Shown here: one piece after another, positions 23,160 to 35,000 of the stretch
How the letters are laid out: every line of letters begins with the position of its first letter
Position numbering within the stretch: the first letter of the stretch is position 1
Source of the DNA: Dysidea avara
Taxonomy: Eukaryota > Porifera > Demospongiae > Dictyoceratida > Dysideidae
Direction of reading: 5' to 3'
NCBI RefSeq assembly: GCF_963678975.1
Contig: NC_089280.1
Location: forward strand, 2,183,001 to 2,247,000
Length of the DNA: 64,000 nt
Notes under the pieces: generated by a model
What the model saw: only the letters and a program-made list of their open reading frames with translations
What the model was told of the DNA's origin: nothing
Database searches by the model: none
Made by a program: the position numbers and the translations under genes

Positions 23160-25060
23160 CAGGTTTCAATAGCAAGACAATGTTAGCATTTGGGGCTATT
23201 TTCTAAACTTTAATTTGCAAGTATTTTGACATTGCAATAAAAATGTTACTGTGCGATTCGCAAAGGTCACAAGCTCCATTACTAAGCATTCTGGGGAGAC
23301 ATGCCATTTGTCCAACCAAATCTGTATCCATAAGTCAAAGCAAAGGGTATGAATAGAAAAGGCTACATGTGATTCAAAAGCACACGGACTACTAACAATC
23401 AGTGACCCAATTAAAAATGATTGCAATTTAGTACCCTTAGGGTCGACTCTCTCTTAAAGCCTAGGATAAAATCTCAGACAATCAAAGTGATGCATCAGTT
23501 GCATGCATGAAGACATGGCTGCATAATTTATTTGTTTTCACTGAATAATTGCTAGTTGAAACATAGCTGGTTTGTACTTATTTAAAGCTGTTTTCCTTGT
23601 TGTATTTGTGCACGTGTCTTAATAAAAAGCAATTTTAATTACTAATTTTTGTGTAGCTTATTTTATTATTTTGCAGGAAATTTGAGATGCTATATACTAA
23701 CTTCATGAAAGGCTAGTGAGATAGAAAAGATAATATCAGAAGCAGTGGTGGATACAGAGGGTGGTACCACCCTCCCTAAAAACTTTCATGCAAAGATTGA
23801 GATACTGTGTTATAGTAGAGCTGTCAGTCAAATACTCTAATAGAACAGTCAGCAAATCCTCCACAGTTGCATCTGCAGCACTAACCCATGCAAGGGCACA
23901 CTCAGCTATATAGACTGCAAGAATTCTTTTTTTTCTTGAAAACTTGTTCCTTTGTATGTCATTCTGTATAATAGGCTCATAACTCAACACATGCTTGACT
24001 GTAACCGATCTCTATATGCAACTCTTCATCAATGCAGACAACTTACAAAACATGTTTTGTTATCATGGTTTAGACACAAACAAAACTACTCTAAATCAAA
24101 AAATTTCAGTCCTGAAACATATAAATACAGCACTCTTCCTTCTTAGAAGATTGTGTATAGTGTCTTGGCGAGTTTATCTTCGATCAGCTACAAAAGTACA
24201 CTCAGTCATGGTGGTTATAAATCAGTGTACTGGAATGACTATTTTGGGCATGAACCAGACATTCATCATTTGTTAAAACATTCAGATGTTATTGTGGTGT
24301 AGTTAATTTATTTATCTATTATCAATTTTTGTCAATGATAGGAGTCACACAAAAGGCATAAGCCTGTACAGGGTGCTTCCCCACAAAATTACACCACAAC
24401 ATACAACTATACCAAACAAACAGCTACAAAAACAAAGAAACACACACATACAATAAAAATTACAGTTACAGAAAATAAATTAGAACTGAAAAACAAAAAA
24501 ACGTTAGCTTAAAATGATTTACAGAAGTTGTATTCACTCCCATGATTTTAATATACTAATGGATTTGCTTCTTCATGAAGAGTAAAAATATCTTTGCTTC
24601 ATTTCTGTACCTTAAGCAAACATGCTTTACATGTGTTTGTTTACATTGCAGTAAAATGTACAGGTTTCTTGTTTGATAGCATGGTTTTAGGCCAAAAACT
24701 ATACTTTGATGAATGCCCATGAATAGAATGACTCAAGTCCCAACTCTGTTGTACTCGAGACTTATGATTGATTAAATGAGCGCCTGTAATTTTTGCATAT
24801 ATGTACTGTACAAATCAATTGTTTTGCTCTTCTTGTCGTCTAACACTATAACTCCGAAAGCTTTTACCAAATAAGGCTGAAACTTTCAACTATTTCCTTC
24901 TAGACAACAAAAGTCATAAAATGAAGTGCAAGGAAAACACAATAAGTCTGGTTTTCACTCGCCAGAGAGTCACATTTGTATTAGCAGTTAATAACACAGA
25001 GGATCATTTGTATTGTAGATAATCTTCTCTCCACAACTTGGTATTAGGATTACACCTGTA
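23160..25060. other. Gene-free interval with degraded repeats
   Basis: A CAGTGGTGGATACAGAGGG terminus at about 23744, followed by CTCTAATAGAACAGTCAG near 23845, marks a decayed transposon. An A-rich stretch at about 24370-24510 resembles a retroelement tail. Short open frames here (23995-24276, 23196-23426) show no recognisable domain, splice context or homologue in the window. Confidence 0.4.
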
Positions 25061-25061
25061 G

Positions 25062-25733
25062 TTTAATGTTGTGTACAATGGGTGTATCCATTCACTGGAC
25101 TGGACTGGACTACTGGACTGGATTACCGGACTGGACTCAAACTTTTTTTTGCTTACCTGCCTTCTACAGCGAAACGTAACCACAGAAAAAATCAACACTG
25201 TTCACCGCAAGCTCTGTGCATTATTAACACTGCTAATGCATCTGTCTGTCTTCTCTACCATTCTTTTGTAAAATAAGCACACAATGACATAAAATTCAGT
25301 CAGCTTTACACTTGCATTGCCTAGCCTTTCGGCAATCCATGTAATATAGATTTTCCAGCTCCTCTTGCTTGCAATAGCAACAAGTGTGCAGTGTTCAGTT
25401 AGCCAGAGAAATGCTTCCCAATGAAACAGGCAGGTAAGGCTACATATTTGTAACTTTAAAAAATATATATGTAGTGTACACAAAGAGAGCTTAAACTATT
25501 AGATATCACCTTATCATACCATGAAATAGATTGCTAAAACTAAACTATGGCTGTACATAGCTTTGCATGTGTGCCTCTAAAAAGCACTGAGAACCTGAGT
25601 ATTTGGCATTCATCATATAGCTAATCACTTTTAGTAGTTGGAAAAGGTGTTTGAGCAAACTTCATGTGAGTCCAGTAATCCAGTCCATATAGTCCAGTCC
25701 AGTGAATCAATGCACCCGTGTACAACATTGCTT
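25062..25733. mobile_element. TIR element with (GGACT)n ends
   Basis: AATGTTGTGTACAATGGGTG...CACTGGACTGGACTGGACT on the left and its inverse (AGTCCAGTCCAGTG...CACCCGTGTACAACATT) on the right form inverted repeats of about 70 bases built partly from GGACT units. The interior is unique AT-rich sequence with no gene. Confidence 0.7.
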
Positions 25734-25739
25734 TCAGAA

Positions 25740-27300
25740 ATTTATTACACTACATTTGGGCAATAGCTACACATGTAAATGTTTAATTATGAATATAGCT
25801 ATTATCTCCAAAATAGTCATTCAACTATTCTATTATGGTGGAATATATTACATTGATCAGTGATTTATAACCATCCTAGTGGCCAGTGATACCAGCATAG
25901 CTACTTATTGAATGAATCTGATTTCTATAAACCATTTCCTTTTCACACAAAACCAAAGAGTTGCAGGAAATTAATCTTTATTGCATTTATGCACGGTGCC
26001 ATATAGTCTACCCACAATTTGCAAACAACCTTCATACTACCTGATAGAATTAATTGTTTTTCCTTTGATGTGCACAGGAGATTCAAATCATCGTCTTCTC
26101 TAGTATCTCTACTGTCCACTTTGGAAGTCTAATTTCTAAGTCAGTAGCATAATCAGTCACTACCTGTCTCTAAAATTTACTTATATAATTGTTTGATGTA
26201 TCTCTAATCTGATAGTCATGGCACAGCAGGGGTGGATTTGGGGGGGGTTAAGGCTGTACCCCCCCCCCCCCCCCCCCCCCCTTTCCTTTCCAAGTTAGTA
26301 CTTGGCCAACAAAACCCTAAATCTTTGATGTGTATCAAAAGCAGACTTATTTCAGGAACTATATGCATCTCTACCAACACAAATAATGTCTATGTAACTA
26401 TACCTATTGTTCAACTCTGTTCCAGGAGAATATAGCTTTCTTTTCCTCAAGAGTACGTATACGCATGCTTTGTAATTCGTTTTCTTTTTTTTTCCTGGGC
26501 ACTTACCAGCTGTGCTGACTGCCCAGTACAATAAATAAATAAAAGAGTTCTTCAAAAACAAGTTTCAATTGTGGGTTGCATCTCCAGTTACAAATATTTT
26601 AATTGTGGATTTTGCTTTATTCAGATGATTAGCAGTTTTCCACTATGGCTATAAGAGGTGATTAGTGTGTTTTTAAAATATATATTTTAAAAATGAATTA
26701 TATGATTCAAAAAATGTTAGTTGGTTTAATTGGTTAGATTTATCAGCTTCAGTGTAATATGTAGCTAGCTACCAACCCAGTCATTTAGCAAACTGTAGCC
26801 TTTTGGTAATTTGCATTCTCATAAGGCAGCTATAGCATATTCACCCACTTTTGTCATTGAATGTAAAATCTGTATCAGTTACCTTTTGATATGACCCCAA
26901 ACTGTGGGTTATGGAGCTGGCATTTGTAGCTAGCCTATAGTTCAGTCTTCATAAACCGGCAGATATAATCAGTTGACTATCACAGCAACAAATTCAGAAA
27001 GCCCATAAATGCTAATATAGTTGCACTTTGCTAAGGATTGCCAGTGGACTAGTTAATTGCTATTAGTATACCCTTCACTGCATTCTGCTTTTCAGTACAC
27101 TTTATTGGTGCTAAGACTAACAAAGTGTTACTAGGCTAAGGAGCATGCATACTAATAATTGTGACGTTCAACACCACTACTACTACTTAGCTATACATGT
27201 TTCTGCCTCACAGATTTAGCTGATTAGAGCATGACTAAGAGGAGCTGATGCATTATGGTATATACTAGCTATATCTAAATGCTTAGTAGCTACAAATGAA
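25740..27300. other. Gene-free interval with a truncated transposon end
   Basis: CAGGGGTGGATTTGGGGGGG at 26228, followed by a run of ~24 C (26258-26282), is the left end of another CAGGGGCGGAT-type element whose right end I could not place. I see nothing else recognisable. Confidence 0.4.
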
Positions 27301-27309
27301 AAGATTATC

Positions 27310-27819
27310 CAGAGGTGTAGCCAGGTGAGGCATTTAAAATTACCTCACTAAATATTAGTGACTGAAGTCACTGAACTCAGAGCTACATTGGATCTTTTAG
27401 ATGCATTGAAAGGTTACATTAACAAAGTTTATATGCTATTTAGTTCAATTTGTAGGTTTCCACCCAGGGGCAACTCTAGGGGGTTAGCTACTGAGGTTTT
27501 CAGAAACTGGTCAAGCAAGATCGATATACTGTAATAGAGCACTCACCCTAATAATTAGAACAGTCAAGAAAAGTTTTAACATAATAGTTTTGTAATTGCT
27601 CTCACAATCAATCTCAGATAGTCTAACCTTCCAAGGGTAATGTGCATTCTTTGCAATTACCATAATAGTAGGACTAAAATTGCCTCCAGATTCAATCTTG
27701 TAACTCTTAAATTTTCTTGGGGGCATGTCCCCAGACCCCCTAGCTGAATAGAGTACATGGCAAACATAAAGCATTGCAAGGCCTGCCTCGCCTATTTAAA
27801 ATTTCTAGCTACACCCCTG
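27310..27819. mobile_element. CAGRGGTGTAGC element, TSD TTATC
   Basis: It begins CAGAGGTGTAGCCAGGTGAGGC, ends CTAGCTACACCCCTG, and is flanked by TTATC (27305-27309 and 27820-27824). The inner part carries CTTGGGGGCATGTCCCCAGACCCCCTAG (about 27717-27743) and two CTAATAGA-type boxes (about 27530-27565), both shared with the CAGGGGCGGAT group despite different outer ends. A CAGGGGCAACTCTAGG motif at 27468 may mark a second nested terminus. Confidence 0.78.
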
Positions 27820-27839
27820 TTATCATGCATTCATGATAG

Positions 27840-28172
27840 CTATACTCAATGCATATAGATTTAATGGAAAAGTATAATAAACTGAAATTCCATTATTTTC
27901 CACTGAAAAACTGCTAAAAATACTCTCAGATTCACCTTTAGAGGGCCTAATTTCCAAAAATTTCCTGGGAGGGGCATGCCCCCAGACCCCCTAGGTTGGC
28001 ATGCTTCACATGCTAGTGTGCAAAGCACACTAATGTAGTCACTATTCCAAATAGCTAATTTGACCATAAATACTTACTTGTGAGGAGGCTTGGTATCTTC
28101 TAATGTCTGGCTAGTTACCTATGTCCCTGTCCAGCTTAGCCCCCCTTTCAAAAAATCCTAGATCCGCCCCTG
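27840..28172. mobile_element. 3' part of a CAGGGGCGGAT element
   Basis: It ends CCTAGATCCGCCCCTG at 28172 and contains GGGGCATGCCCCCAGACCCCCTAG at about 27972-27995. No matching left end or target duplication was found, so it is truncated. Confidence 0.65.
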
Positions 28173-28679
28173 CCGAAAATAAAATTCGATAGTAGCCTCT
28201 TCTCCTTACAATGAGCCTCTATATCTATGCAAAGCACTAATCCATACTAATGATGAATTTTTAAAACTGTACTATAAAACTAGACATATATTTAAAAATT
28301 AAAATAGCGAACAGGGATTGCTGAAAAAACCCACAAAACAAAAAGGATTACTGGAATATTCATGGTTACATTGAGTAAAATCTCTATTTGAGTCTTTTTG
28401 ACTAATTTGCTACAAGATAGTTTTTCACAGAGAATCATTCAACGATTGGAACACTTTCACCCCCTGATCTTGTATTCACACCTTATTAATCTACTTATTT
28501 TTAAGACAATTAGATTTGTTTTTGTACAACTGCAGATTTTATTTTATTTAGGTATATAGTTAACTGATCATCAGTGCTGTACACATATAGAATCCATAGA
28601 TTATTAGCTAAACATGCAGCTTTTAAGGCTTCACAGCTGTCTGCAAAGGATATAATGACAAAAATAAACCTACTGAGGA

Positions 28680-28808
28680 GTGATCATTGTTGCTTAAAAA
28701 ATACGGCAACTAACAAGAGAATCTGCTCTCCCCAACCACCTACAACTTAGCCTGTTTGCCCCCCTCCCCCCCCCCCCCCCCCCCTGCCAGCTCCTGGATC
28801 CTCCCCTG
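28680..28808. mobile_element. 3' end of a CAGGGG-type element with C run
   Basis: 'tgccagctcctggatcctcccctg' with a preceding C-run and 'ctctccccaacc' matches, in reverse, the element starting near 53168. The left end is not visible. Confidence 0.5.
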
Positions 28809-28939
28809 TGTACTTGGTTTTTATAAAACTTTGTCTTTCCTTTGTACCAATCAACTATAATAATGCCTTCAACATGCAGACCAATAATTAACTGTGATTT
28901 GCACATGTGTGCTGTTAGGCTGTAAGTTACATAATGCTA

Positions 28940-29035
28940 TACTATATATAGTCACGTGAATGGTTAAGTAAACAATCAGAGTGTTAATTGACAGAGGAGA
29001 GCCACCTCGGGCACGGGACTGCAATCCTCTAGAAG
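28940..29035 (+). promoter_or_regulatory. Candidate promoter of HSD copy C
   Basis: The TATA-like ACTATATATAG (28941-28951) is followed at once by the E-box palindrome CACGTG (28953-28958), about 85 bases ahead of the start codon. The start codon lies in GAAGATGGCG, which resembles the AAGATGGC (YY1-type) element often found at animal gene starts. Inference from sequence only. Confidence 0.35.
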
Positions 29036-32000
29036 ATGGCGTTGTGGAAGAAGTTGATTATTCCGATCATTATCTTACTAGTATCAATAGCTGTAGTAAA
29101 GTGGATCAACTACGTGGATGTGGAAAGTGAGTGAGTGAGTGCGTAGACCGACTGTGACGGTTGAACAAAAATCAGTCGAGGCATTGATTTTAAAGTTTAT
29201 TGCATCTCTATAAGCCGTAGGGAAAGGGTAGTTTGGGCAGCCGCCTTTTCGATTAGAGGGTCTGACATTTGCGTACCCATGTCTTTTGACAAAAATGGAT
29301 AATCTAATCGTAGGTTCGACTCGCGAGAACGGTGCAACGCGAATCAGATTTGAAATCGTATGAACTTTCTTGCGCATTATGCGAGAGGTCTTATACCAAC
29401 TTGAATCCAACACAAACCACTTAGAATCCTAAAATGGAATGTGGAATCTTTGTTATTTCCGTTTAATTAGTACTAGTAATAGCATGGGTAGCAGTGAAAT
29501 TTGGGATAAATTTCACGAGTGTTGTATTGGAAATGGGGATAAATTTCACGAGGCGAAGCCGAGTGAAATTTACCATTTCCAATACAACAAGAGTGGTATT
29601 TATCCCAAATTTCACTGCTACCCATGCTATTCCCAGTTAATACCATACTCGCTGCATGTACGCATGCTGTGCATTAGCGTTGCCATGTACGCAATTTGTC
29701 ACTATGTACTAAACACGTGTCAACACTAATTGTTAACATAAATTCTAGCCAATGAAATTGCAATTACAACTTTTTCACTGCTACCAGTGAAATACGGGAT
29801 AAATTTCACTGCTACTATTGAGACTTTTGTATGGGCACTGAAACAGGTATGGTATTATACTGTAAATTATCTCGTGTTGTCTTGCAATCAGTTTAGTCTC
29901 ATGAGCACTGTGTACCGTAAATTGGGAAAAGTTTGTCGTCAAACATTTTTGTATCGACAAAATTTGAAATGACAAAATTATTTTTAACTACGAAAATTTT
30001 TGCACATACTTATATTGACATGTAGTTATTCCAATTTTCATCGATTATGCCAGTGACAAAAATTTGTTGCGTCGAAATTTTAATAGACTAGAATTTTCTG
30101 TGCCAAAATTTTCCTGAATTACAGGCTGTACAGACAATAACACATTTCTGCTCTCACTATAGTGATCCAATCACTATAGTGATCCAATTGGAAAGAGTAC
30201 ATAAAAAGTGATACTGTAGCATGTATAGCTAGCTATGTAAATTTCAAAATTTGGAATGCAACAAAAAATAAATGGTGAGACTCGGAATCTTGCATGCGAT
30301 TTTTGGGTGGTGTTGGACCCCTCGGCATTATGATAGCGACAATGTCAAAATATCCATTGTGAATGCCAAGCGCACAATAGAATGTCTTTCCATAGTATAT
30401 TCTTCGAAGAATATAAGATCTGTGGTCTTTCCCAGTCAAGAGGTTGGCAAAAGTGTTCTCAACAAATGCCTTCCATCTACACAAGTATGTGATGCTAGAC
30501 AGACCAGACCCTTAATTTCTAATTAATGGACAGACTAGGGAAAATGGCTTTTTATTTTCTCAGGCTAAATAGTTGCCACCACTCACACAAAGAAAGCAAC
30601 CGATTATCAACCAGTATGTATTGTCGACCAGTATGTATTGTCGACCAGTATGTATTGTCGACCAGTATGTATCGCCGACCAGTATATGTAACAATTTTCC
30701 ATACAATAGTATGTGGCTCAGATGAACAACTACTCATACACGTGTTCACACCACAAAAATGTACAGTTACCATCATGTGATACACTATAATTATTGTATG
30801 TATTCATGTTTACAGAACTATGTCTAGTGTGTAATGTTACACCTGTCCCTCCCAATTAAGGCTCGTCATGGTGGTATCTGCCTGGTTGTCTATAAGGGTA
30901 GCATTGCACACTGATTCCAGGGAATCTTCAGCTGGTGGTAAAACTAAATGTTTGATTCCCAGTCATCATTGGCAACATCCCTTTGCTGAGCCTAGGTGGC
31001 AGTGTCCTTGCCTCGAAGGCTCAAACACAATGATGTGACTTTAGTTCACTTGTCATCACAAATCTCTATAGACTTTTTATTGACTTGACAACCCATCCCC
31101 CTATAGAGCACCTGGGGTAAGTAAGTTTCCCAGTGAGGTAACATACTCTGTAAGCTGTTGGTAGTTGCAGCAATGTCCTATTGAAACGTTCAACCGTTCT
31201 ACCACCCTGTGGGTGATATGGGGTGGTGTGGGATTTAATGCCTACAGGACCTGAGTGAAAATAGTGCTCTCAAAATTGTGCCCTTGCTCATAATGAATCA
31301 TCTGTGGTGGACCATACATGCAGAAAAACTTTAGAGTGACTGGATCAGCCTAGTTAGTAAATAATCTTGCAGCATAGTTGTTATTGGTTGAAAGGGAACT
31401 TGTGGTATGTCTACAGTGACCATCTGCCAAGGTTGACTAATTGGGATGTTCAGAATGGTAGCATGCTAAATTTGGACTGCTGAGAAGTAGTGTAGTATTG
31501 TTCAACACACTGTGCCACGTTGATCCTTCTTGTCCAACTTCTCTAAGGTTTTGTCCATCCGTTGATGGCCTGCTGAAGGCACATCATGACTCAGCCTTAG
31601 TGCTGCTTGCTTAAAAGGGAGTAGGAAGGACAGACAGTTGCTCCAGTGGTCTAGTTGAGCTTCCACAGCTGCTTTAATCTCTGATTCTACATCTATGAGA
31701 CCCAGTATAAAACATGTCACATGGTATGACTACAAGTAGCTAAAAGTCCACGATCATTTCAGCCCTAGTTTGTAGAACAAATTCTTCAGCAATAGAGTCA
31801 AAACAAGAGCAGGGGCCTGTACTAAATGGGTTTTAAAGTTTGGAAGGCCTTTCCATGTTTTAAATCCCATGAAAATGGCATATCCTCTTGCATCATAGAG
31901 TAGCATAGCAATACTAGAAATATTAGTTGGAGTTGGCTAGTCGGTAATGTCTTGGGATCAGCACACGTACACATACCTTTAGAAAATACATTTCCCAAAT

Positions 32001-35000
32001 GGCATTATACATTAGACATGGTAGCACCTCTAATTATTAACCCTGCATTTCTAATGCATTGGAACATAACCCTTAGATGTTATTGCATGGTTGGAATACA
32101 TGGTGGCAAATGGCAACCCCTCCACAGTCTTGTCCATTGGACGCTTGGAGCACCTGTTATGGTATTCTGTAAAATTCATGTGGTCCCCAGGAGTGGAGAT
32201 ATCAGTCAGTAATAACCCAGTTGACCTCAAGTCACTTTAGGGCAATCTAATTTATCACCTAGCAACAAATAGCTTTATATTGACTATGTAAACACAGGTG
32301 GTGAGACACAATAGATTGCATCCCATCTGTCTTTGTTAATCTGAACAGAAATGAAATGGACAACAATCTTGTTGGTTTTTGCAATTGAATTCATCATCTT
32401 TGTAATTGACTTCATCCCATTTGCAGTAGAGTTCGTAGTTTTTGCATTAGAATTCGACATAGTTACATTGACTGCAATAATCCAACCGCTCCTCACAAGG
32501 TGAATCATTTTCGCCATGGAGAATATACTACTTGAGACACTACAGGGTAACTGGAGCTGGTTATACATGAAGCCATTTGAGTTAATTGTTCGTGTGTGGG
32601 TGACTACAACCATCACCAATGGTGAAGCATAATTGTGAGTGCTGTTGAAGAAGCTGTAGCAGAAGAATTTACTGTATAAAGAGTTGCTTACAACAGTTGT
32701 AAGACCATGAAGCAGCTGCTACATCTTGTTTTCGTGTTTATCAATCTTGTGGCAAATTCTTGTACAAATTCTAATGCAAAACCGATGAATTCATTTGCAA
32801 ACTGGACAAATTCTACTACAAAAAGCAACAAACTCTACTGCAAACGGGACGTAGTCAATTGCAAAGGTGACAAATTCAATTGCAAAAACCTGTATCAGCC
32901 AATTGCTGATGACCGACTTATTTCCCTAGTTCCATACCAGGACCAAGCTAAAAGTTGTTTTCTTCCCATGTGCTTAAGTCTCGCCAGCCAGCCTGTATTT
33001 TTTCTTTTGTCATTTGGTCAGGAGATGTCTTTTTTTCCTGACCAAATGTCCAAAAAAAGGTTGGCAAGACTGCTGTCTACTATATTTACTAGAAATTGAC
33101 TGTGCAAGTTAAGGGTTAAGAAGATATGGACCTGTGTCTGGCAGTGGTAGTGTATATGAGCCTGTAAGGGTACGTTTGTTACACCCTGTTCACACTAGCC
33201 CAGTAGCACGGTTCGGAACGGTACGGCTCGACAAAAAGTGCAATGTGAACACCATCCGTACCGGGCCCAACCGAACCGAGCCAGCCCACCCGATTGAACC
33301 AGGTCAGCACGGTATGGTACGATTATTACTCACCAGGCGCACAAAATAATTATTTTATAAACTCAACATGCAATGAAGAAGGGCTCAGGAACACTGTTTG
33401 ACACTAGATTCAGCACGGAAGAAACCCTAACGACAGTTATAAACTATTTGTCGTCGTGGCAGTTACTGTTTCACTCACTTTGATTCGCGTCATGATTTCT
33501 GCAGTCACAGTTTCAGCTACACGGCCACCTATCTAGTTGAAATGAAAGAATGTCAGCACAAGAGGCTTGAAGGGCAAGAACTGCATCCAGTTTTAGTAAG
33601 TAAACTAAATAATATTTAATTGTGCGCTTATGGAAACCAGATGACTTAGCGAGCGAGACTGCATAGTGTGAACAGAGGCAATACTGGGCCGTACCGAACT
33701 GAGTCAAACTGAACCGTGCTAATGTGAACGCAGTGTTACTTCTCTGTAATCAGCTAACCTGAATTTTTAGGAACAAAAACTACAGGTGCCTTCCAAGGAC
33801 TTTAGTATGTGTAATGTAGCAAACTGCTCCATTGTTGTTGTATCAATGATTTTATTAAACTGGTTGTGGCTATACTTCATGTTCCAATAACATGATTGAG
33901 GTGAGCATCTTCATTGTTACAGACTGAATTACATCATCTATGGGAGGAAGGGCAGAGTTTTCAGTTAGTGCATTTTAACACCTGGTCGATAATTTATAAA
34001 ATATACAATCACCAGTGGTCAATAATTTCTACTTTACATGGTCTCAATCTACTGTGCAGAACTTGGTCTACAAAAATGGGACTGCAACTACCTTATAGTT
34101 AAAGGACAGCCAAAGCAGATGGTGAAAACTGGTCCTTCACCAAGTTATGAGTTAAAGGACGAAACTTTAGTTTGCAAGTGCTGTAGGCTGCATGTGAGAC
34201 CTACAAAGAAGGCTACTAAAAGCCTGTGTAGCAGGGAGTCAGAAACATGTTACTAAAACTAGAAACAATCCCAGACCAGGTGGTGACTTGATCCACAGAC
34301 AGTTTGTAGACTATGCTTGTGCAAACAACTTTTTGTCGGTCCAGTGTAGCAGTAGAGTAAATCATGTGGTTTAATTTTGTGTAGCATCACTATATTCAAA
34401 AAACTTTAACATACCGATCTACTGCAGTGTGAAAAGATATGACACACTGAATATGTTCCATGACATCACTAGGACTTGCTACTGTCATTCTGGTGTAATA
34501 TTTTCTAGTTCACTAGCCGTTCATTAAATCATTAAAATAAACTGTTCGTTTTGTGTATGTGTATTTGTGGCATTACTTTTATTGTTATGCAAAATTTAGT
34601 GATTAAAGGTATGGTAACACTTATCACAATGTCTAAATACAAATTTTAGCAAATATTCCCACGCTAATATTAATGTCTATCTATAGAAACCTACTATATG
34701 GTATAATAGTGTGTAATGTAAATACTATCAGGTTACTACAAGGGCAAGAGGATTCTACTAACTGGAGCATCATATGGTATTGGGAAGGATCTTGCTATTA
34801 GACTATCTCAGTTAGGAGCTAGGTATGGTTAGTGATTGTCCAGTAATGTGAAATTGATGTCACTGTGTGTAGACTGGTGATAGCTGCTCGTAATGTGAGC
34901 AAGTTGAAGGATACTCAAACGTTATGTCAGAAATATTCACAAGATGTGTTTACAGTGCAAGCAGATGTTACGAAAGAGGAGGACAACAAGTGAAGATAAT

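Noticed and set aside
24370-24510. A-rich stretch as a processed pseudogene tail
   Set aside because: No recognisable gene sequence precedes it on either strand.
33134-33349. 71-codon Arg/Pro-rich open frame
   Set aside because: It is made of the CGGTTCGG/CGGTACGG subterminal units of the Harbinger-like MITE.
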